The notes: a model not told the origin generated them from the sequence alone. DNA of 53,031 nucleotides from Planctomycetota bacterium (GCA_029250885.1 JAQXEK010000011.1:1-53031); one strand, 5' to 3'; shown: positions 1 through 10,061, numbered from the stretch's first letter. Translations and numbers: made by a program.

Positions 1-528
1 CGGCCCGACTCCCTGAGCGTGGATGCCCATGGCCACGCCCGGGTGGCGCTTTTGGGGGAGTGGTTTGCCTTTATGAAGTCTTGGAACCCCGGCATGGCCT
101 TTGGGCTTTTTGGGGAGCACCAGGAGATTTTGGTGATCGGAAGGCTGGTTGCCGTGACGGTTCTGGCGGTGCTGCTCTGGCGGGTGCCGAAGCAGAGCTT
201 CTTTGCCTGTACGGCCTTGGTCCTTGTGCTCGCGGGCGCCCTAGGCAATCTCTACGACAACCTGTTTTTGGGCAACCTGAGACAGTGGATAGGCGAGGAC
301 ATCAAGCTTAAGCTCGGTGAGGTGCGCGACTTCATCGACGTCTATTTTGGTATCTGGGACTACCACTTCCCAACCTTCAATGTGGCGGACTCCTGCATCT
401 GCGTGGGCGCCGTATTACTGTTCCTGTTTTGGGGTAAGGACGAGCCCAAGGAAGACCTGCTGGATGCAGTCGGCGAAACCACCGAAGCCGCCCGAGACGC
501 TGAAGACGCCAAGCCCATCGCCTCCTAA
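1..528 (+). CDS. lspA: Signal peptidase II (lipoprotein signal peptidase), 5' truncated
   Basis: This inner-membrane aspartyl protease removes the signal peptide from prolipoproteins after diacylglyceryl modification. The reading frame is open to the left edge, so the first membrane helix lies outside the window. What remains begins just before the conserved NPGMAFGLF segment. The two catalytic aspartates are visible in GALGNLYDN and in FNVADS. Between them is RQWIGEDIKLKLGEVRDFID, about 15 residues longer than the same loop in the E. coli enzyme. Three membrane helices remain and the acidic tail ends AEDAKPIAS. Many lipobox proteins in this window would be substrates. pyrD follows after 15 nt, so the two may be cotranscribed. 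Family assignment is firm; the true start is not visible. Confidence 0.93.
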   Translation, partial: RPDSLSVDAHGHARVALLGEWFAFMKSWNPGMAFGLFGEHQEILVIGRLVAVTVLAVLLWRVPKQSFFACTALVLVLAGALGNLYDNLFLGNLRQWIGEDIKLKLGEVRDFIDVYFGIWDYHFPTFNVADSCICVGAVLLFLFWGKDEPKEDLLDAVGETTEAARDAEDAKPIAS

Positions 529-543
529 CCCAATCCGAAGGCC

Positions 544-1476
544 ATGACCACAGCCACGAAAACGGACCTCTCCGTCACACTCGCGGGCCTCGAGCTCAAG
601 ACCCCCCTAATGTCGGCCTCGGGTACTTTTGGCCATGGCTTGGAGATGGGTAACTTTGTGGCACCGGAGACTCTAGGGGCTTGGGTCTCCAAGACCGTGA
701 CCCTTCTGCCGCGCCACGGTAACCCCGCTCCGCGCATCTGCGAGACCGAGGCGGGCTTCCTGAACTCGATCGGCCTGGAGAACCGCGGCGTCGAGGACTA
801 CGAGCAGAAGGTCCTGCCGACCCTAAAGAGGGCCGGTGTGACGGTCATCACGAACATCGGCGGGGCGACCCCCGAGGAGTTTGTCGAGATGGCGGCCAGA
901 CTCGATGGCTACGACGAGATCCACGCATTCGAGGTCAACCTCTCGTGCCCCAATGTTCAAGGGGGCAAGCTGCCCTTCGCCACCGATCCGGCCACAGCCG
1001 AGCTGACCCTCCGCGGCGTGCGCGAGGCCACCACGAAGCCCCTGTTTGCAAAGCTCTCGCCTAATCTCGCGGGTATCGGCGAGATCGCCAAGGCCGTCGA
1101 GGCTGGTGGCGCGGACGGCATCACTGCGGTCAACACCCTCCTGGGAATGAGCGTGGACTGGCGTACCCAAAAGCCGGGACTAGCCCTTGTGATGGGGGGG
1201 TATTCCGGCGTCGCGGTCAAGCCCGTCGCCCTGCGCTGTGCTTGGAATTGCGCCACGGCGGTAAAAATCCCGATCATCGGCTGCGGTGGCATCACCACAG
1301 CGGCGGATGTGCTCGAATTTCTGGTGGCAGGCTGTACCGCGGTACAGATTGGAACGGCCAGCTTCTCAAACCCTTCCTTGCTGGCCGAGCTGCCCGCGCA
1401 ACTGGAAGAGCTGCTGGCTGACGCCGGAGTCGCCTCGGTAGCTGAGCTTATCGGAAGCATGAAGGCCGGGTACTAG
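544..1476 (+). CDS. pyrD: Dihydroorotate dehydrogenase, class 1 (probably 1B catalytic subunit)
   Basis: This enzyme oxidises dihydroorotate to orotate with FMN in pyrimidine synthesis. The 310-residue length suits a cytosolic class 1 enzyme; there is no N-terminal membrane anchor as in class 2. Visible signatures are the FMN/substrate region TPLMSASGTFGHG, NSIGLENRG, the active-site segment FEVNLSCPNVQGG with the catalytic cysteine that marks class 1, and the phosphate-binding end GCGGI followed by AVQIGTASF. Class 1B enzymes need the iron-sulfur/FAD subunit PyrK, and no pyrK is present here, so it must lie elsewhere or the enzyme uses another acceptor. The ATG has a weak GAAGG upstream. The dihydroorotase of the same pathway is 31 kb away in this window. 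Confidence 0.93.
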   Translation: MTTATKTDLSVTLAGLELKTPLMSASGTFGHGLEMGNFVAPETLGAWVSKTVTLLPRHGNPAPRICETEAGFLNSIGLENRGVEDYEQKVLPTLKRAGVTVITNIGGATPEEFVEMAARLDGYDEIHAFEVNLSCPNVQGGKLPFATDPATAELTLRGVREATTKPLFAKLSPNLAGIGEIAKAVEAGGADGITAVNTLLGMSVDWRTQKPGLALVMGGYSGVAVKPVALRCAWNCATAVKIPIIGCGGITTAADVLEFLVAGCTAVQIGTASFSNPSLLAELPAQLEELLADAGVASVAELIGSMKAGY

Positions 1477-1513
1477 CTTACGTAAGACCACACAGCCTGG
1501 CCAAAGGGGGGGC

Positions 1514-1538
1514 TTAGGGCGCCCTGGGGCCTAATTTT
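1514..1538 (+). terminator. Weak terminator-like hairpin after pyrD
   Basis: TTAGG and CCTAA (1530-1534) can pair around a GC-rich loop and are followed by TTTT. The stem is only 5 bp, so this is a tentative end for the lspA-pyrD transcript. The rest of 1477-1747 holds no gene. TAGGTT at 1603-1608, with TTGGCC at 1582-1587 (15-bp spacing), is a possible secA promoter. Confidence 0.25.
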
Positions 1539-1747
1539 AGCCGACGACACGATGCGCCGGCGATTTGGCGTCGATCGCCATTTGGCCTTGACCCGCTCCG
1601 GCTAGGTTCAGGTTCTTTCGGAAGCCGTCGAGTTTCTGCCTATGCGCCTTCCCACAGCAAGGGCCTGTCCCTTTAATGGTCGCCTCTCCAATTTCAGCGG
1701 GTCAGGACTGCTCGAGTCCCACCCCCGCAATCAGCAGCGTTATTTCC

Positions 1748-4675
1748 ATGGACTGGGACAAGATTCAGGACAAGTTTGGCATCGTCGGCGAAAAGGTCGG
1801 CAAGGGCATCCGCGGTATTTTCGGTGACCGCAACACGCGCATGGTGCGCGGCCTCGGCCCCCTCGTGGAGGCCATCGGCAGCCACGAAGAGTGGGCTAAG
1901 GGGCTTACCATGGAGGAGATGCAGGCCCATACCGAGGGCTGGCGCGAGGCCGTCAAGAAGGGTGAGGTCACCCTGGACGAGCTCCTGCCCCAGGCCTTCG
2001 CGGTGTGCCGCGAGGCCTCTAGCCGTACCCTCGGCATGCGTCACTTCGACGTGCAGCTCGTGGGCGGCATCGTCCTTCATCAGGGCAGCATCGCGGAGAT
2101 GATGACTGGTGAGGGAAAGACGTTGATGGCGACCCTGGCCCTCTACTTGAACACCCTGGGTGGCGAAATGTGCTGCCTGGTGACGGTCAACGACTACCTA
2201 GCCAAGCGTGACGCCCTTTGGATGATGCCCATCTTCGACTACCTCGGCGTGAGCTGTGCGTGGATCGAAGCGGACATGTCTCCTGCCGAGCGCCACCCCG
2301 TCTACTCCTGCGACATTGTCTACGGCACGAACAACGAGTTCGGCTTTGACTATCTGCGGGACAACATGAAGACCAGCGTCGAAGACCAGGTCCAGCGCAC
2401 CCTAAACTTCGCCATTATCGACGAAGTGGACTCGATCCTGATTGATGAGTCCCGAACGCCTCTGATCATCTCCGGGCCTGCGGAGAATATGCCTGAGAAG
2501 TACGAGATCGCCCACCAAGTTGCGCTTCAGCTTAAGGAAGACGAGCACTACGAGGTCAAGATCAAAGAGCGCCAGGTGCACATGCTCGAGGATGGCATCG
2601 AACACGCCGAGAAGATCGTCGGTGTCGAGTCCTTCTACACGGCCGGAAACATGGACTGGCCCCACTACATCGAGAACGCCTTGCGCGCAAACTACCTCTA
2701 CGAGCTCGACAAGGAGTACGTGGTGGAGCCCGGGGATAAGGGACCCGAAGTGGTCATCGTCGACGAATTCACGGGCCGCAAGATGGCTGGCCGCCGCTGG
2801 TCCGATGGCCTGCACCAGGCCGTCGAGGTCAAAGAGGGGCTGCCGATCCGCCAGGAGAACCAGACCCTTGCAACGATCACCTTCCAGAACTACTTCCGCC
2901 TCTACAACAAGCTAGCCGGCATGACCGGAACAGCTATTACCGAGGCCGGTGAGTTCCACAAGATCTACGAGCTGGATGTGGTCCAGATCCCTACGAACCG
3001 CCCTATTGCCCGGGACGACTCTCAAGATGTGGTCTACCGGACCGAAGGCGAAAAGTGGAAGGCCATCTGTGAGGAGATCGCCGAGGTCAACGCAAAGGGC
3101 CAGCCGATCCTTGTGGGCACGACCTCGATCGAAAACTCGGAGATCGTCTCTAAGCTGCTCTCGGACGCGGGTGTCGACCACGAAGTCCTCAACGCTAAGC
3201 AGCACGAGCGCGAGGCTCACGTAGTGGCCAAGGCTGGCGAGAAGCACGCCATCACCGTGGCGACCAACATGGCCGGCCGTGGTACGGACATCAAGCTCGG
3301 GGGTAACTTTGAGTACCGCCTGCGAGAGGCCCTCGAGGCCAAGGAACTGCGCGAAGGCGATCCCGATGACATGCAGCAGGTCGACGCGATCCGCGAGGAG
3401 ATCAAGGCCGAGTGCGACAAGCTAGAGGCCGAGGTGATCGAGCTGGGTGGTCTCTACGTGCTCGGCACCGAGCGCCACGAGTCGCGACGTATCGACAACC
3501 AACTGCGCGGTCGGTCCGGCCGCCAGGGTAACCCCGGTCTCTCACGCTTCTACCTCTCCCTGGAAGACCCGCTCATGAAGCGCTTCTACCGGGATTGGGT
3601 GAAAAACTTCATGGAGAAGCTCGGCATGTCCGAGGGCGTGCCGATTGAGTCCAAGATGGTCAGTCGCGCCATCGAGAAGGCCCAGAAGAAGGTCGAGGAG
3701 TTTCACTTCGAGATCCGCAAGAACCTGCTCGAGTACGACGGGGTCATGGACGAGCAACGCAAGACGATCTACACCGTGCGCCAAGAGGTGCTCGAGAGTG
3801 TTGGCCTGCGCGAGAAGGCCGAGCAGATGGTGGAGTCCGCCGTCGAGCGCGCAATCTCTATGAACTTTACCGACGCGGAGGGCCTGCAGGCTTGGTACCT
3901 GCGAAGCTTTGGCGAGGAGCTCAGCGCCCAGCTGGCGGCCCAGGCTACCGACGAGGAAAACGCGGATCCCCAGGTTGCTGTCGAGGCTGCCGGTAAGGTC
4001 TACGATATTCGGGAAGAGCAGCACGGCGAAGATGCCATGCGGCGCATCGAGCGCTACCTCCTACTGCACGCCATCGACTCCCGTTGGAAGGATCACCTCC
4101 ACGCGGTGGACGCTCTTAAGGCTGGCATCGGCCTGCGCGGCTACGCCCAGAAAGACCCGAAGAACGAGTACAAGCGCGAGGGCTACGAGCTCTTCACCAA
4201 GCTACAAGAAGCCATCGAAGAGGAGGTCACCAGCCTTGTCTTGCGTGTGGAGACTGGTGGCGAGGGCACATCCCGTGGTCAGAGCTTTGCGAACCCCCGA
4301 AACGTCAACAGCGACGCCCAGACGATGCACCCGCAGTTCGGCGCACCTGCCCGAGCAGCGGCGCCTCAGCGCCCGGCGTCCCCTCGCCAGCGCGTGTCCG
4401 CGGGCAACGCTTTTGACACGATGAATCGCCAGCGCCGCATCCAGCAGGCCGTGTCAGCCCAGCAAGCTGCCCGCGAGGGCGGTGCCCAAGGCGCCCAGCC
4501 TGGGCAGCAGGCCGCACCCGCTGCCAAGCGCCAAGCTTCTAACGTCGCACCCTCCATGCACCGCATTCCCAAGCCAGCCACCAAGGCCGCTGCGATGCCC
4601 GCCGTGGAGCGCAACGAGCCCTGCCCCTGTGGCAGCGGCAAGAAGTACAAGAAGTGCCATGGAGCCGGGCAGTAG
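1748..4675 (+). CDS. secA: Preprotein translocase ATPase SecA
   Basis: SecA is the cytoplasmic motor that drives preproteins through SecYEG. The product is 975 residues. The ATG at 1748 was chosen because [20 protein letters not shown] aligns with the usual SecA N-terminus; an upstream in-frame start at 1676 would add 24 unrelated residues. Visible parts are Walker A MTGEGKT near residues 118-125, the DEAD-like Walker [17 protein letters not shown] near 222-237, the preprotein cross-linking region, the second helicase domain with [20 protein letters not shown], and the C-terminal zinc motif [14 protein letters not shown] at about 960-973. An Ala/Gln/Pro-rich linker of about 100 residues precedes the zinc motif. 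There is no clear Shine-Dalgarno sequence. waaA starts 6 nt after the stop. Confidence 0.97.
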   Translation: MDWDKIQDKFGIVGEKVGKGIRGIFGDRNTRMVRGLGPLVEAIGSHEEWAKGLTMEEMQAHTEGWREAVKKGEVTLDELLPQAFAVCREASSRTLGMRHFDVQLVGGIVLHQGSIAEMMTGEGKTLMATLALYLNTLGGEMCCLVTVNDYLAKRDALWMMPIFDYLGVSCAWIEADMSPAERHPVYSCDIVYGTNNEFGFDYLRDNMKTSVEDQVQRTLNFAIIDEVDSILIDESRTPLIISGPAENMPEKYEIAHQVALQLKEDEHYEVKIKERQVHMLEDGIEHAEKIVGVESFYTAGNMDWPHYIENALRANYLYELDKEYVVEPGDKGPEVVIVDEFTGRKMAGRRWSDGLHQAVEVKEGLPIRQENQTLATITFQNYFRLYNKLAGMTGTAITEAGEFHKIYELDVVQIPTNRPIARDDSQDVVYRTEGEKWKAICEEIAEVNAKGQPILVGTTSIENSEIVSKLLSDAGVDHEVLNAKQHEREAHVVAKAGEKHAITVATNMAGRGTDIKLGGNFEYRLREALEAKELREGDPDDMQQVDAIREEIKAECDKLEAEVIELGGLYVLGTERHESRRIDNQLRGRSGRQGNPGLSRFYLSLEDPLMKRFYRDWVKNFMEKLGMSEGVPIESKMVSRAIEKAQKKVEEFHFEIRKNLLEYDGVMDEQRKTIYTVRQEVLESVGLREKAEQMVESAVERAISMNFTDAEGLQAWYLRSFGEELSAQLAAQATDEENADPQVAVEAAGKVYDIREEQHGEDAMRRIERYLLLHAIDSRWKDHLHAVDALKAGIGLRGYAQKDPKNEYKREGYELFTKLQEAIEEEVTSLVLRVETGGEGTSRGQSFANPRNVNSDAQTMHPQFGAPARAAAPQRPASPRQRVSAGNAFDTMNRQRRIQQAVSAQQAAREGGAQGAQPGQQAAPAAKRQASNVAPSMHRIPKPATKAAAMPAVERNEPCPCGSGKKYKKCHGAGQ

Positions 4676-4681
4676 CCCATC

Positions 4682-6043
4682 TTGAGCGGCCAGAAAGTTA
4701 GCGAGCTACCGGAGGCAATTCGCTCTGATCCCCATCCGGGGGTTGTTCGCTGGTCTCTCCACCTTCTCTATGACTTGATTTGGCTAATAGCTGCGGTCAT
4801 CGGCCTACCTTGGCTTTTGATGCGCAGCTACGCGCGCCCGGGCTTTGGGGCCATGGTGCTCGGACGGCTGGGCAGGGGGCTTAGCTCCATGGCCAAGCCC
4901 ATGTCGAAGAAGCGCGTCGTGATCCACGGTGTGTCGGTGGGGGAGGTCAAGGGGGCGACCTCGATCGTGCGCGAGCTTGAGCGAACGCGACCCGACCTCG
5001 AGATCGTGATCTCCACATCCACAGAGACGGGCTTCGCCATCGCGACAGATCTCTTTCCAGATCACGAGATCGTGCGCTTTCCCATCGACCTGTCCTTCAT
5101 TTGCCAGCGATTCTTCCGCCACGTGGTGCCCGCGACAGTGATCTTGATCGAACTCGAGATCTGGCCGAATTTCCTGCGCGAGGCCAACAAGTTTGGAATA
5201 CCTGTCGCCGTGGTCAATGGGCGCATTACGAAGCAGAGCCACAAGTCCTACCGCATCTTCAAGGGCCTGCTGCCCCAGTTCAATCGAATATCGCTGTTCT
5301 GCTCCCAGGGCCCTGAGTACACCGAGCGCTTCCTTTCGCTCTTCGTTCACCCCGGACGCGTCATGGAGACCGGCAACATCAAGGCCGACGGCCTTAGGGT
5401 CGGACCGGTGGATCCAGGCCAAGAGCTGCGCAACCTGCTCGGCAATCCCGACCCGAAAGGCCTGACCCTCGTGGCTGGCAGTACTCATCCCCCGGAGGAG
5501 AAGTACGTGGCCGAGGCATGGCTTGCGGGCCTGCCCGGCGCGCGCCTGGTTATCGTGCCTCGGCACCCCAAGCGACTGGCCGAGATCCTAAAGAACCTGT
5601 CCGAAATCGGCATCAATCCGCAGCTGCTCTCAGACTTGCGGACGGGTGAAGTTCCCGACGTCACGCGTCCCGCGATCGTCGACACGATCGGTGAGCTCGA
5701 GCGGGTCTTCGGCCTGGCCAACATCGCCTACGTGGGCGGTAGTCTGATTCCCCATGGGGGCCAAAACATGCTCGAACCCGCTGCCCAGGGCCACCCCGTC
5801 CTGACGGGGCCCTACCTGGAGAACTTCACCCAGGAGGCACGAATCCTGACCCGTGCAGAGGCCGTGCGCATCGTTGCAGACACGGCAGAGCTGACGGCCG
5901 CCTTGGCCGAGCTCGGCGCCGACGGGGCGCTGCGGAAACGGATGGGCTCAGCGGGAATGGAGGCGACTCGCTCCCAGCAGGGTGCCGCTGCCCTAACTCT
6001 TCGCGCTTTGCAGGCTTCTTGCCTACCGCCGGCCCCAGCCTAG
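4682..6043 (+). CDS. waaA: 3-deoxy-D-manno-octulosonic acid (Kdo) transferase
   Basis: WaaA/KdtA transfers Kdo from CMP-Kdo to the lipid A precursor at the inner face of the cytoplasmic membrane, so the organism should make lipopolysaccharide. The 453-residue product has an N-terminal membrane anchor (LLYDLIWLIAAVIGLPWLL), the N-terminal GT-B motif HGVSVGEV near residue 81 with its glutamate, IELEIWPNF, the donor-domain AGSTHPPEE and the closing GGSLIPHGGQNMLEPAAQG. All are typical of the family. The only in-frame start ahead of the anchor is TTG at 4682, 6 nt after secA, so translation is probably coupled to secA. The secA-waaA pairing is notable because the two functions are unrelated. Confidence 0.93.
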   Translation: MSGQKVSELPEAIRSDPHPGVVRWSLHLLYDLIWLIAAVIGLPWLLMRSYARPGFGAMVLGRLGRGLSSMAKPMSKKRVVIHGVSVGEVKGATSIVRELERTRPDLEIVISTSTETGFAIATDLFPDHEIVRFPIDLSFICQRFFRHVVPATVILIELEIWPNFLREANKFGIPVAVVNGRITKQSHKSYRIFKGLLPQFNRISLFCSQGPEYTERFLSLFVHPGRVMETGNIKADGLRVGPVDPGQELRNLLGNPDPKGLTLVAGSTHPPEEKYVAEAWLAGLPGARLVIVPRHPKRLAEILKNLSEIGINPQLLSDLRTGEVPDVTRPAIVDTIGELERVFGLANIAYVGGSLIPHGGQNMLEPAAQGHPVLTGPYLENFTQEARILTRAEAVRIVADTAELTAALAELGADGALRKRMGSAGMEATRSQQGAAALTLRALQASCLPPAPA

Positions 6044-6199
6044 GGTATTCCTTAGGGCGAGTGTGTTTCTTGGCCTGCGGGCTCGATTCCCTCGGCCCAA
6101 CACTAGATTCGACCCGGAAATAGGTCTTTCAAACCCCTAGAAAAGGCATAGAGATCGACCCATCGACGTATCCGGAGATATGATTCTAATCCTTGATGT

Positions 6200-6222
6200 G
6201 GCCCTGTGCCGTCTCAAGGGCC
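6200..6222 (+). promoter_or_regulatory. Leader hairpin upstream of metK
   Basis: GGCCCT (6200-6205) and AGGGCC (6217-6222) form a 6-bp stem with an 11-nt loop, 56 nt before metK. The interval 6044-6277 contains no gene. I could not match it to a known SAM riboswitch core, so a regulatory role is only a guess. Confidence 0.2.
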
Positions 6223-6277
6223 CTCTCCTTACCTTAAGAACCCCCCACACCAGCTCCTTTCCGATAGGACTGCAATT

Positions 6278-7468
6278 ATGGCGCGCCACCTCTTCACATC
6301 TGAATCCGTTTCCATGGGTCACCCCGACAAGGTGGCTGACCAAGTCTCTGACGCCATTCTGGACGCGATCCTCGCCCAGGATCCCGACAGCCGCGTCGCC
6401 TGTGAGACCATGGTGACCACGGGTCTTGCCGTCATCGCTGGTGAGATCACCACTAAGGCCGTAGTGAACTACCAAGAGGTCGTTCGCAACACCATCAACC
6501 GCATCGGCTACACAAGCGATGCCTTTGGCATCAACGGCGACACCTGCGCGGTCATGGTGACCCTTGACAAGCAGAGCCCCGACATCGCCCAGGGCGTCTC
6601 AGAGGGCGAAGGACTTCACACCGAACAGGGTGCTGGCGACCAAGGCTTGATGTTCGGCTTTGCCTGCAACGAGACGGAAGAGCTGATGCCCTTCCCCGTG
6701 CACTACTCGCACCTGCTGGTGGCCAAGATGGCCGAGCTGCGCCAAAACAAGTCCCTCGCATGGCTGCGCCCGGACTCCAAGAGTCAGATCACAGTGGAAT
6801 ACGACGGCAACAAGCCCGTTCGCGTCCACACGGTCGTGATCTCCACCCAGCACGATGAAGAGGTCAACGGCAAGTCTTCTGAAGCCGACGTGCTTGCCGA
6901 GATCCGCAAAGAGATCATCGAGAAGGTCATCCAGCCCGTCATGCCCGACGGCATGCTCGACGAGAACACCATCTACCACATCAACCCGACCGGCAAGTTC
7001 GTGCTCGGCGGGCCCCACGGCGACTGCGGCCTCACCGGCCGCAAGATCATCGTCGACACCTACGGCGGTATGGGCCGTCACGGTGGCGGTGCCTTCTCCG
7101 GTAAGGACAGCTCCAAGGTGGACCGCTCCGCTGCCTATGCCGCCCGTTGGGTTGCGAAGAACGTCGTGGCCGCTGGCCTCGCCGACCGCTGCGAAGTGCA
7201 GCTTGCCTACGCCATCGGCGTGGCCAAGCCCCTGTCGATCTTTGTGGACACTTTTGGCACCGGCAAGGCTTCCGACGAGTCTATTACCGAAGCCATTGGC
7301 AAGATCTTCGATTTGACCCCGGCCGCCATCATCCGCGACCTGGACCTCAAGTCGCCCGTCTTTGAGAAGACCGCTTACCACGGACACTTCGGCCGCGCGG
7401 ACTTCGCCTGGGAAGACACTAGCCGTGCCGGCGCCCTCGCCGATGCCGTGGCTGCCCACGCGGGCTAA
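6278..7468 (+). CDS. metK: S-adenosylmethionine synthetase
   Basis: MetK makes S-adenosylmethionine from methionine and ATP with release of phosphate and pyrophosphate. The 396-residue product has the usual length. ATG 6278 gives [18 protein letters not shown], the standard N-terminus; the in-frame start at 6206 would add 24 alien residues. Recognisable motifs are [16 protein letters not shown], the ATP-binding [10 protein letters not shown], and the signature [20 protein letters not shown]. An AGGA lies about 10 nt before the ATG. A strong terminator follows 20 nt after the stop, so metK is probably monocistronic. Confidence 0.97.
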   Translation: MARHLFTSESVSMGHPDKVADQVSDAILDAILAQDPDSRVACETMVTTGLAVIAGEITTKAVVNYQEVVRNTINRIGYTSDAFGINGDTCAVMVTLDKQSPDIAQGVSEGEGLHTEQGAGDQGLMFGFACNETEELMPFPVHYSHLLVAKMAELRQNKSLAWLRPDSKSQITVEYDGNKPVRVHTVVISTQHDEEVNGKSSEADVLAEIRKEIIEKVIQPVMPDGMLDENTIYHINPTGKFVLGGPHGDCGLTGRKIIVDTYGGMGRHGGGAFSGKDSSKVDRSAAYAARWVAKNVVAAGLADRCEVQLAYAIGVAKPLSIFVDTFGTGKASDESITEAIGKIFDLTPAAIIRDLDLKSPVFEKTAYHGHFGRADFAWEDTSRAGALADAVAAHAG

Positions 7469-7488
7469 GCGAGCCTGCTACCCGCTCC

Positions 7489-7532
7489 GAAGCCGGCGCG
7501 TCCTAGTCGATCTAGGGCGCGCCGGCTTCTTT
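7489..7532 (+). terminator. Strong intrinsic terminator of metK
   Basis: A perfect 12-bp stem (7489-7500 with 7518-7529) encloses a second pairing, CCTAG with CTAGG, around the loop TCGAT. TTT follows directly. The long GC-rich stem and its place 20 nt after metK make an intrinsic terminator likely. Confidence 0.85.
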
Positions 7533-7962
7533 GTGCCCAGCCATCCGTCGCCCCCTGTACGGTCGGGGGCCTTGCGGCCTCTAGCACCATACGCAACCTC
7601 CTCCCGCCCCTGTACAACCTGCCTCCACCGGTAGGAGGCTACGGGCCAGCAGATCCGCTCAAGCCTGTTCCCTCTTATGAGCTTGGGAAGCAGCCTCTAA
7701 GATAGCGAGCCCCCTTGCCTTGGCGTCTGCCGCGCTACGAGGCCAGCGGCGACCAGATGGGCAGACACATCCTTTCATCCCCTCTTGTAAGACGGGCAGC
7801 TAGTCTTCGCTTAGGCTCGACCTGCCCTTGTGTACCGCGGACCCATGTTTTGGGGCACGAGAACTCCAGAAGAAACCCGCAGGGGCACTTACTCAGTGAC
7901 CTTTTGCCAGTGATGGGGTAGAACATGGATTCCTCAAGTCCCTTGGCATCCTCTGGAGCTTT
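7533..7962. other. 430-bp gap with no recognisable gene
   Basis: Only short spurious frames are present. GCCCCC at 7550-7555 can pair with GGGGGC at 7565-7570. Nothing resembling a tRNA or a known RNA was seen. A GGAG about 7 nt ahead of 7963 is the likely ribosome binding site of the next gene. Confidence 0.5.
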
Positions 7963-8625
7963 ATGCGCCTTCTAAAACATTCCGGCCTTCGGGTCCCCAA
8001 TCCCGTCCGTGCCGCCTTCACCCTGGTGGAGCTCCTGGCGGTGATCGCGATCATCGGCATCCTAATGGTCTTCCTGCTACCGAAGATCCCCGAGATGATC
8101 GATGCCGCCGAGTCGACGGCTTGTAAGAAGAACCTGTCGGAGATCCACAAGGGGATCTTGATGCACAAGACGAAGCACGACAACCGCCTGCCACGTGGCA
8201 GTGGCGTCCGCTTTTTCACCGTGCTGGTAACCGAGGACACCTGGGAGAACACCAAGACCAGCGCCCAGAAGCTGACCTGCCCGGGCGCGGACATCAACTT
8301 CCTGACGGGTATTCGCGACCTAGAGTATGAGGAGTGGTATGCGGATGAAGAGGCCCTCGACGGAACATTCACCGCCTATGCCGGTCGCAACACCGACGAG
8401 TTTCCCCTCAAGCGTCTCAGCGGTAAGGATCCCATTGTTGCCGACGACAACGACGGCGGCGGCAACCACCGGACCACGACCAACGTGCTTTATGGTGATG
8501 GCTCCGTGAACACCTTCGAACTCTCGACGGAGAAGAAGAATGGCAACGTGGATCCAGACGAGGACTACATCGTGGTCGGCCCCGATGCGATGATCGAGGA
8601 CCTGCAGAAATTTAGCCTCGACTAG
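7963..8625 (+). CDS. Type IV pilin-like / type II secretion pseudopilin with H-X9-DG motif
   Basis: The N-terminus has the class III signal AAFTLVELLAVIAIIGILMV followed by a single hydrophobic helix, as in prepilin-type proteins that assemble into pseudopili or pili after cleavage by a prepilin peptidase. The residue before the FTLVE phenylalanine is alanine, not the usual glycine. The 220-residue product ends in a soluble domain with His, nine residues, then Asp-Gly (HRTTTNVLYGDG), the H-X9-DG motif common in planctomycetal pseudopilin-like proteins. Two cysteines (ACKK and LTCPG) could form a disulfide. The gene stands alone between two terminators, so its assembly machine must be encoded elsewhere. 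Its specific cargo or role cannot be told from sequence. Confidence 0.8.
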   Translation: MRLLKHSGLRVPNPVRAAFTLVELLAVIAIIGILMVFLLPKIPEMIDAAESTACKKNLSEIHKGILMHKTKHDNRLPRGSGVRFFTVLVTEDTWENTKTSAQKLTCPGADINFLTGIRDLEYEEWYADEEALDGTFTAYAGRNTDEFPLKRLSGKDPIVADDNDGGGNHRTTTNVLYGDGSVNTFELSTEKKNGNVDPDEDYIVVGPDAMIEDLQKFSLD

Positions 8626-8707
8626 AGGCAAGCCTTAGGTGGCTTTCCCGCCCTTAGAAATGCGCGTTGTGATGCGCGCTCAAGGGTGAGAAAGCAGTCT
8701 GGAAACA

Positions 8708-8772
8708 AAAGGCGCCAGTGCCTTGAGCGTGGTCACTTTGGTGTCCAACACTCAAGGCGCCGGCGCCTTTTT
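8708..8772. terminator. Large bidirectional hairpin terminator
   Basis: AAAGGCGCC (8708-8716) pairs with GGCGCCTTT (8762-8770), and inside it GCCTTGAG (8720-8727) pairs with CTCAAGGC (8751-8758). A T-run follows on the plus strand and another (from the A-run before the stem) on the minus strand. It lies about 80 nt after the pseudopilin gene. Confidence 0.75.
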
Positions 8773-9148
8773 CTGTCCGCCCAAGGCCCCCGCGCAAATC
8801 GACTCCTATGCTTAGCCTGCTGCTCCAATCAGCCCTCGCCCTCGCACTTCTTCGGGCCATTGCAGCCCCTTGCAGCTCTCGGCTAACCAGGAGACAACCA
8901 AGCCTAGGGGCGAGTACCGGACGATTTAGGGCTCCTACGTGGACGTGGCACAGACCCTGACGGTCGAGTTGCAGCTGCACTTTTGGAGTCCTATGGAGGA
9001 GTTTGTAGGAGGGCGTGTGGGGCTGCCTTGAGGCGTCCCAATGCAATGCCCTACAGGGGATTGTGGGGATCCGAAGAGGAATCTTTCTATCGAGGCTTTT
9101 GTACTTCAGGAGGCTGGTTTCAAGACCGAAAACAGCTAGCCTACCCCT
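8773..9148. other. 375-bp gap, possible coding debris
   Basis: No intact gene. A short frame from 8809 starts with a signal-peptide-like stretch (MLSLLLQSALALALL) and stops after about 50 codons. Another frame around 8931-9030 reads YVDVAQTLTVELQLHFW before a stop. These could be remnants of a decayed exported protein, but I do not recognise a family. TAGCCT at 9137-9142, with TGGTTT at 9115-9120 (16-bp spacing), may be the promoter of the next gene. Confidence 0.25.
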
Positions 9149-10060
9149 ATGCAACTCCCCGCAGCTATCCGTGCCATGCGCCCTCACCAGTGGGCAAAGA
9201 ATGTCTTCGTCTTGGCGGCATTCTGCTTCGCCTTGGGCGACAAGAATTTCGATATGGGGGTCGAGGCAGCGGTCAACGTCCTGATGGCGTTCTTCGCGTT
9301 CAGCTTTGGCGCCAGCGCGATCTACCTCGTTAACGACATCATGGATGTCGAAGAGGACCGCATTCATCCGACCAAACGGCACCGTCCGATTGCGGCGGGT
9401 GAGCTCTCCAAAGGAGCGGCCAATGTCCAGGCAGGAGTCTTGGCTTTGGTGGCCTTGGGACTTGCCTATGGGGCCACAGCAGGGCTGGTCTTACCGGGTA
9501 TCGTATTGGCCTACATGACCATGAACTTGGCCTACAGCGTGAAGCTGAAGCATGTGGTCTTGGTCGACGTGTTTTGTATCGCTACAGGTTTCTTGTTTCG
9601 CGTGATTGGCGGGGGTGTTGCGGTCGATGTCAAGGTTAGCCATTGGCTCTTACTGTGCACGCTATTCTTGGCGCTCTTCCTGGCCCTCAACAAGCGTCGC
9701 GCTGAGCTTGCGGCTGTACTGGAACGCTCGGAAGGTGTCGGAGCAACCCGCGCCAGCCTAAAGGGATACAACCTGCCGCTCTTGGACCAGCTAGTGTCCA
9801 TGATCTCTGCTTGCACGATCGTGTGCTATGCCTTGTATACCGTGGACCACGACACGGTCGACAAGTTCGGCTCAGGGGAAATGCTTGTCTGGTCTGTGCC
9901 TTTCGTGGTCTTTGGCTTGGCTCGATACTTGTACCTTGTGCAGTCCAAGGGACGCGGCGAGAGCCCCACTAAGATCTTCCTGGGGGGCGACCTTTGGTTC
10001 CTAGGAGACTTAATCGCCTGGGGCGCTGTCGTGGCCCTAGCTGTATTTCTAGGAACCTAG
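9149..10060 (+). CDS. UbiA-family prenyltransferase, decaprenyl-phosphate phosphoribosyltransferase-like
   Basis: This polytopic membrane protein of 303 residues belongs to the UbiA superfamily. The first aspartate-rich motif is NDIMDVEEDRIHPTKRHRP, which binds the Mg2+/diphosphate donor. The block YSVKLKHVVLVDVF and the cytoplasmic KRRAEL segment resemble enzymes that transfer phosphoribose from PRPP to a polyprenyl phosphate (the DPPR synthase group) more than quinone-pathway UbiA. If so, it would make a decaprenylphosphoryl-pentose precursor for the cell surface, but no epimerase partner gene is in the window. The ATG has no Shine-Dalgarno sequence. It is convergent with the HEAT lipoprotein gene, which ends 2 nt away. 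Superfamily is firm; substrate is inferred. Confidence 0.8.
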   Translation: MQLPAAIRAMRPHQWAKNVFVLAAFCFALGDKNFDMGVEAAVNVLMAFFAFSFGASAIYLVNDIMDVEEDRIHPTKRHRPIAAGELSKGAANVQAGVLALVALGLAYGATAGLVLPGIVLAYMTMNLAYSVKLKHVVLVDVFCIATGFLFRVIGGGVAVDVKVSHWLLLCTLFLALFLALNKRRAELAAVLERSEGVGATRASLKGYNLPLLDQLVSMISACTIVCYALYTVDHDTVDKFGSGEMLVWSVPFVVFGLARYLYLVQSKGRGESPTKIFLGGDLWFLGDLIAWGAVVALAVFLGT

Positions 10061-10061
10061 G

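Noticed and set aside
6044..6277. SAM riboswitch upstream of metK
   Set aside because: Only a simple 6-bp hairpin was found; no conserved SAM-I or SAM-II core could be laid out by eye.
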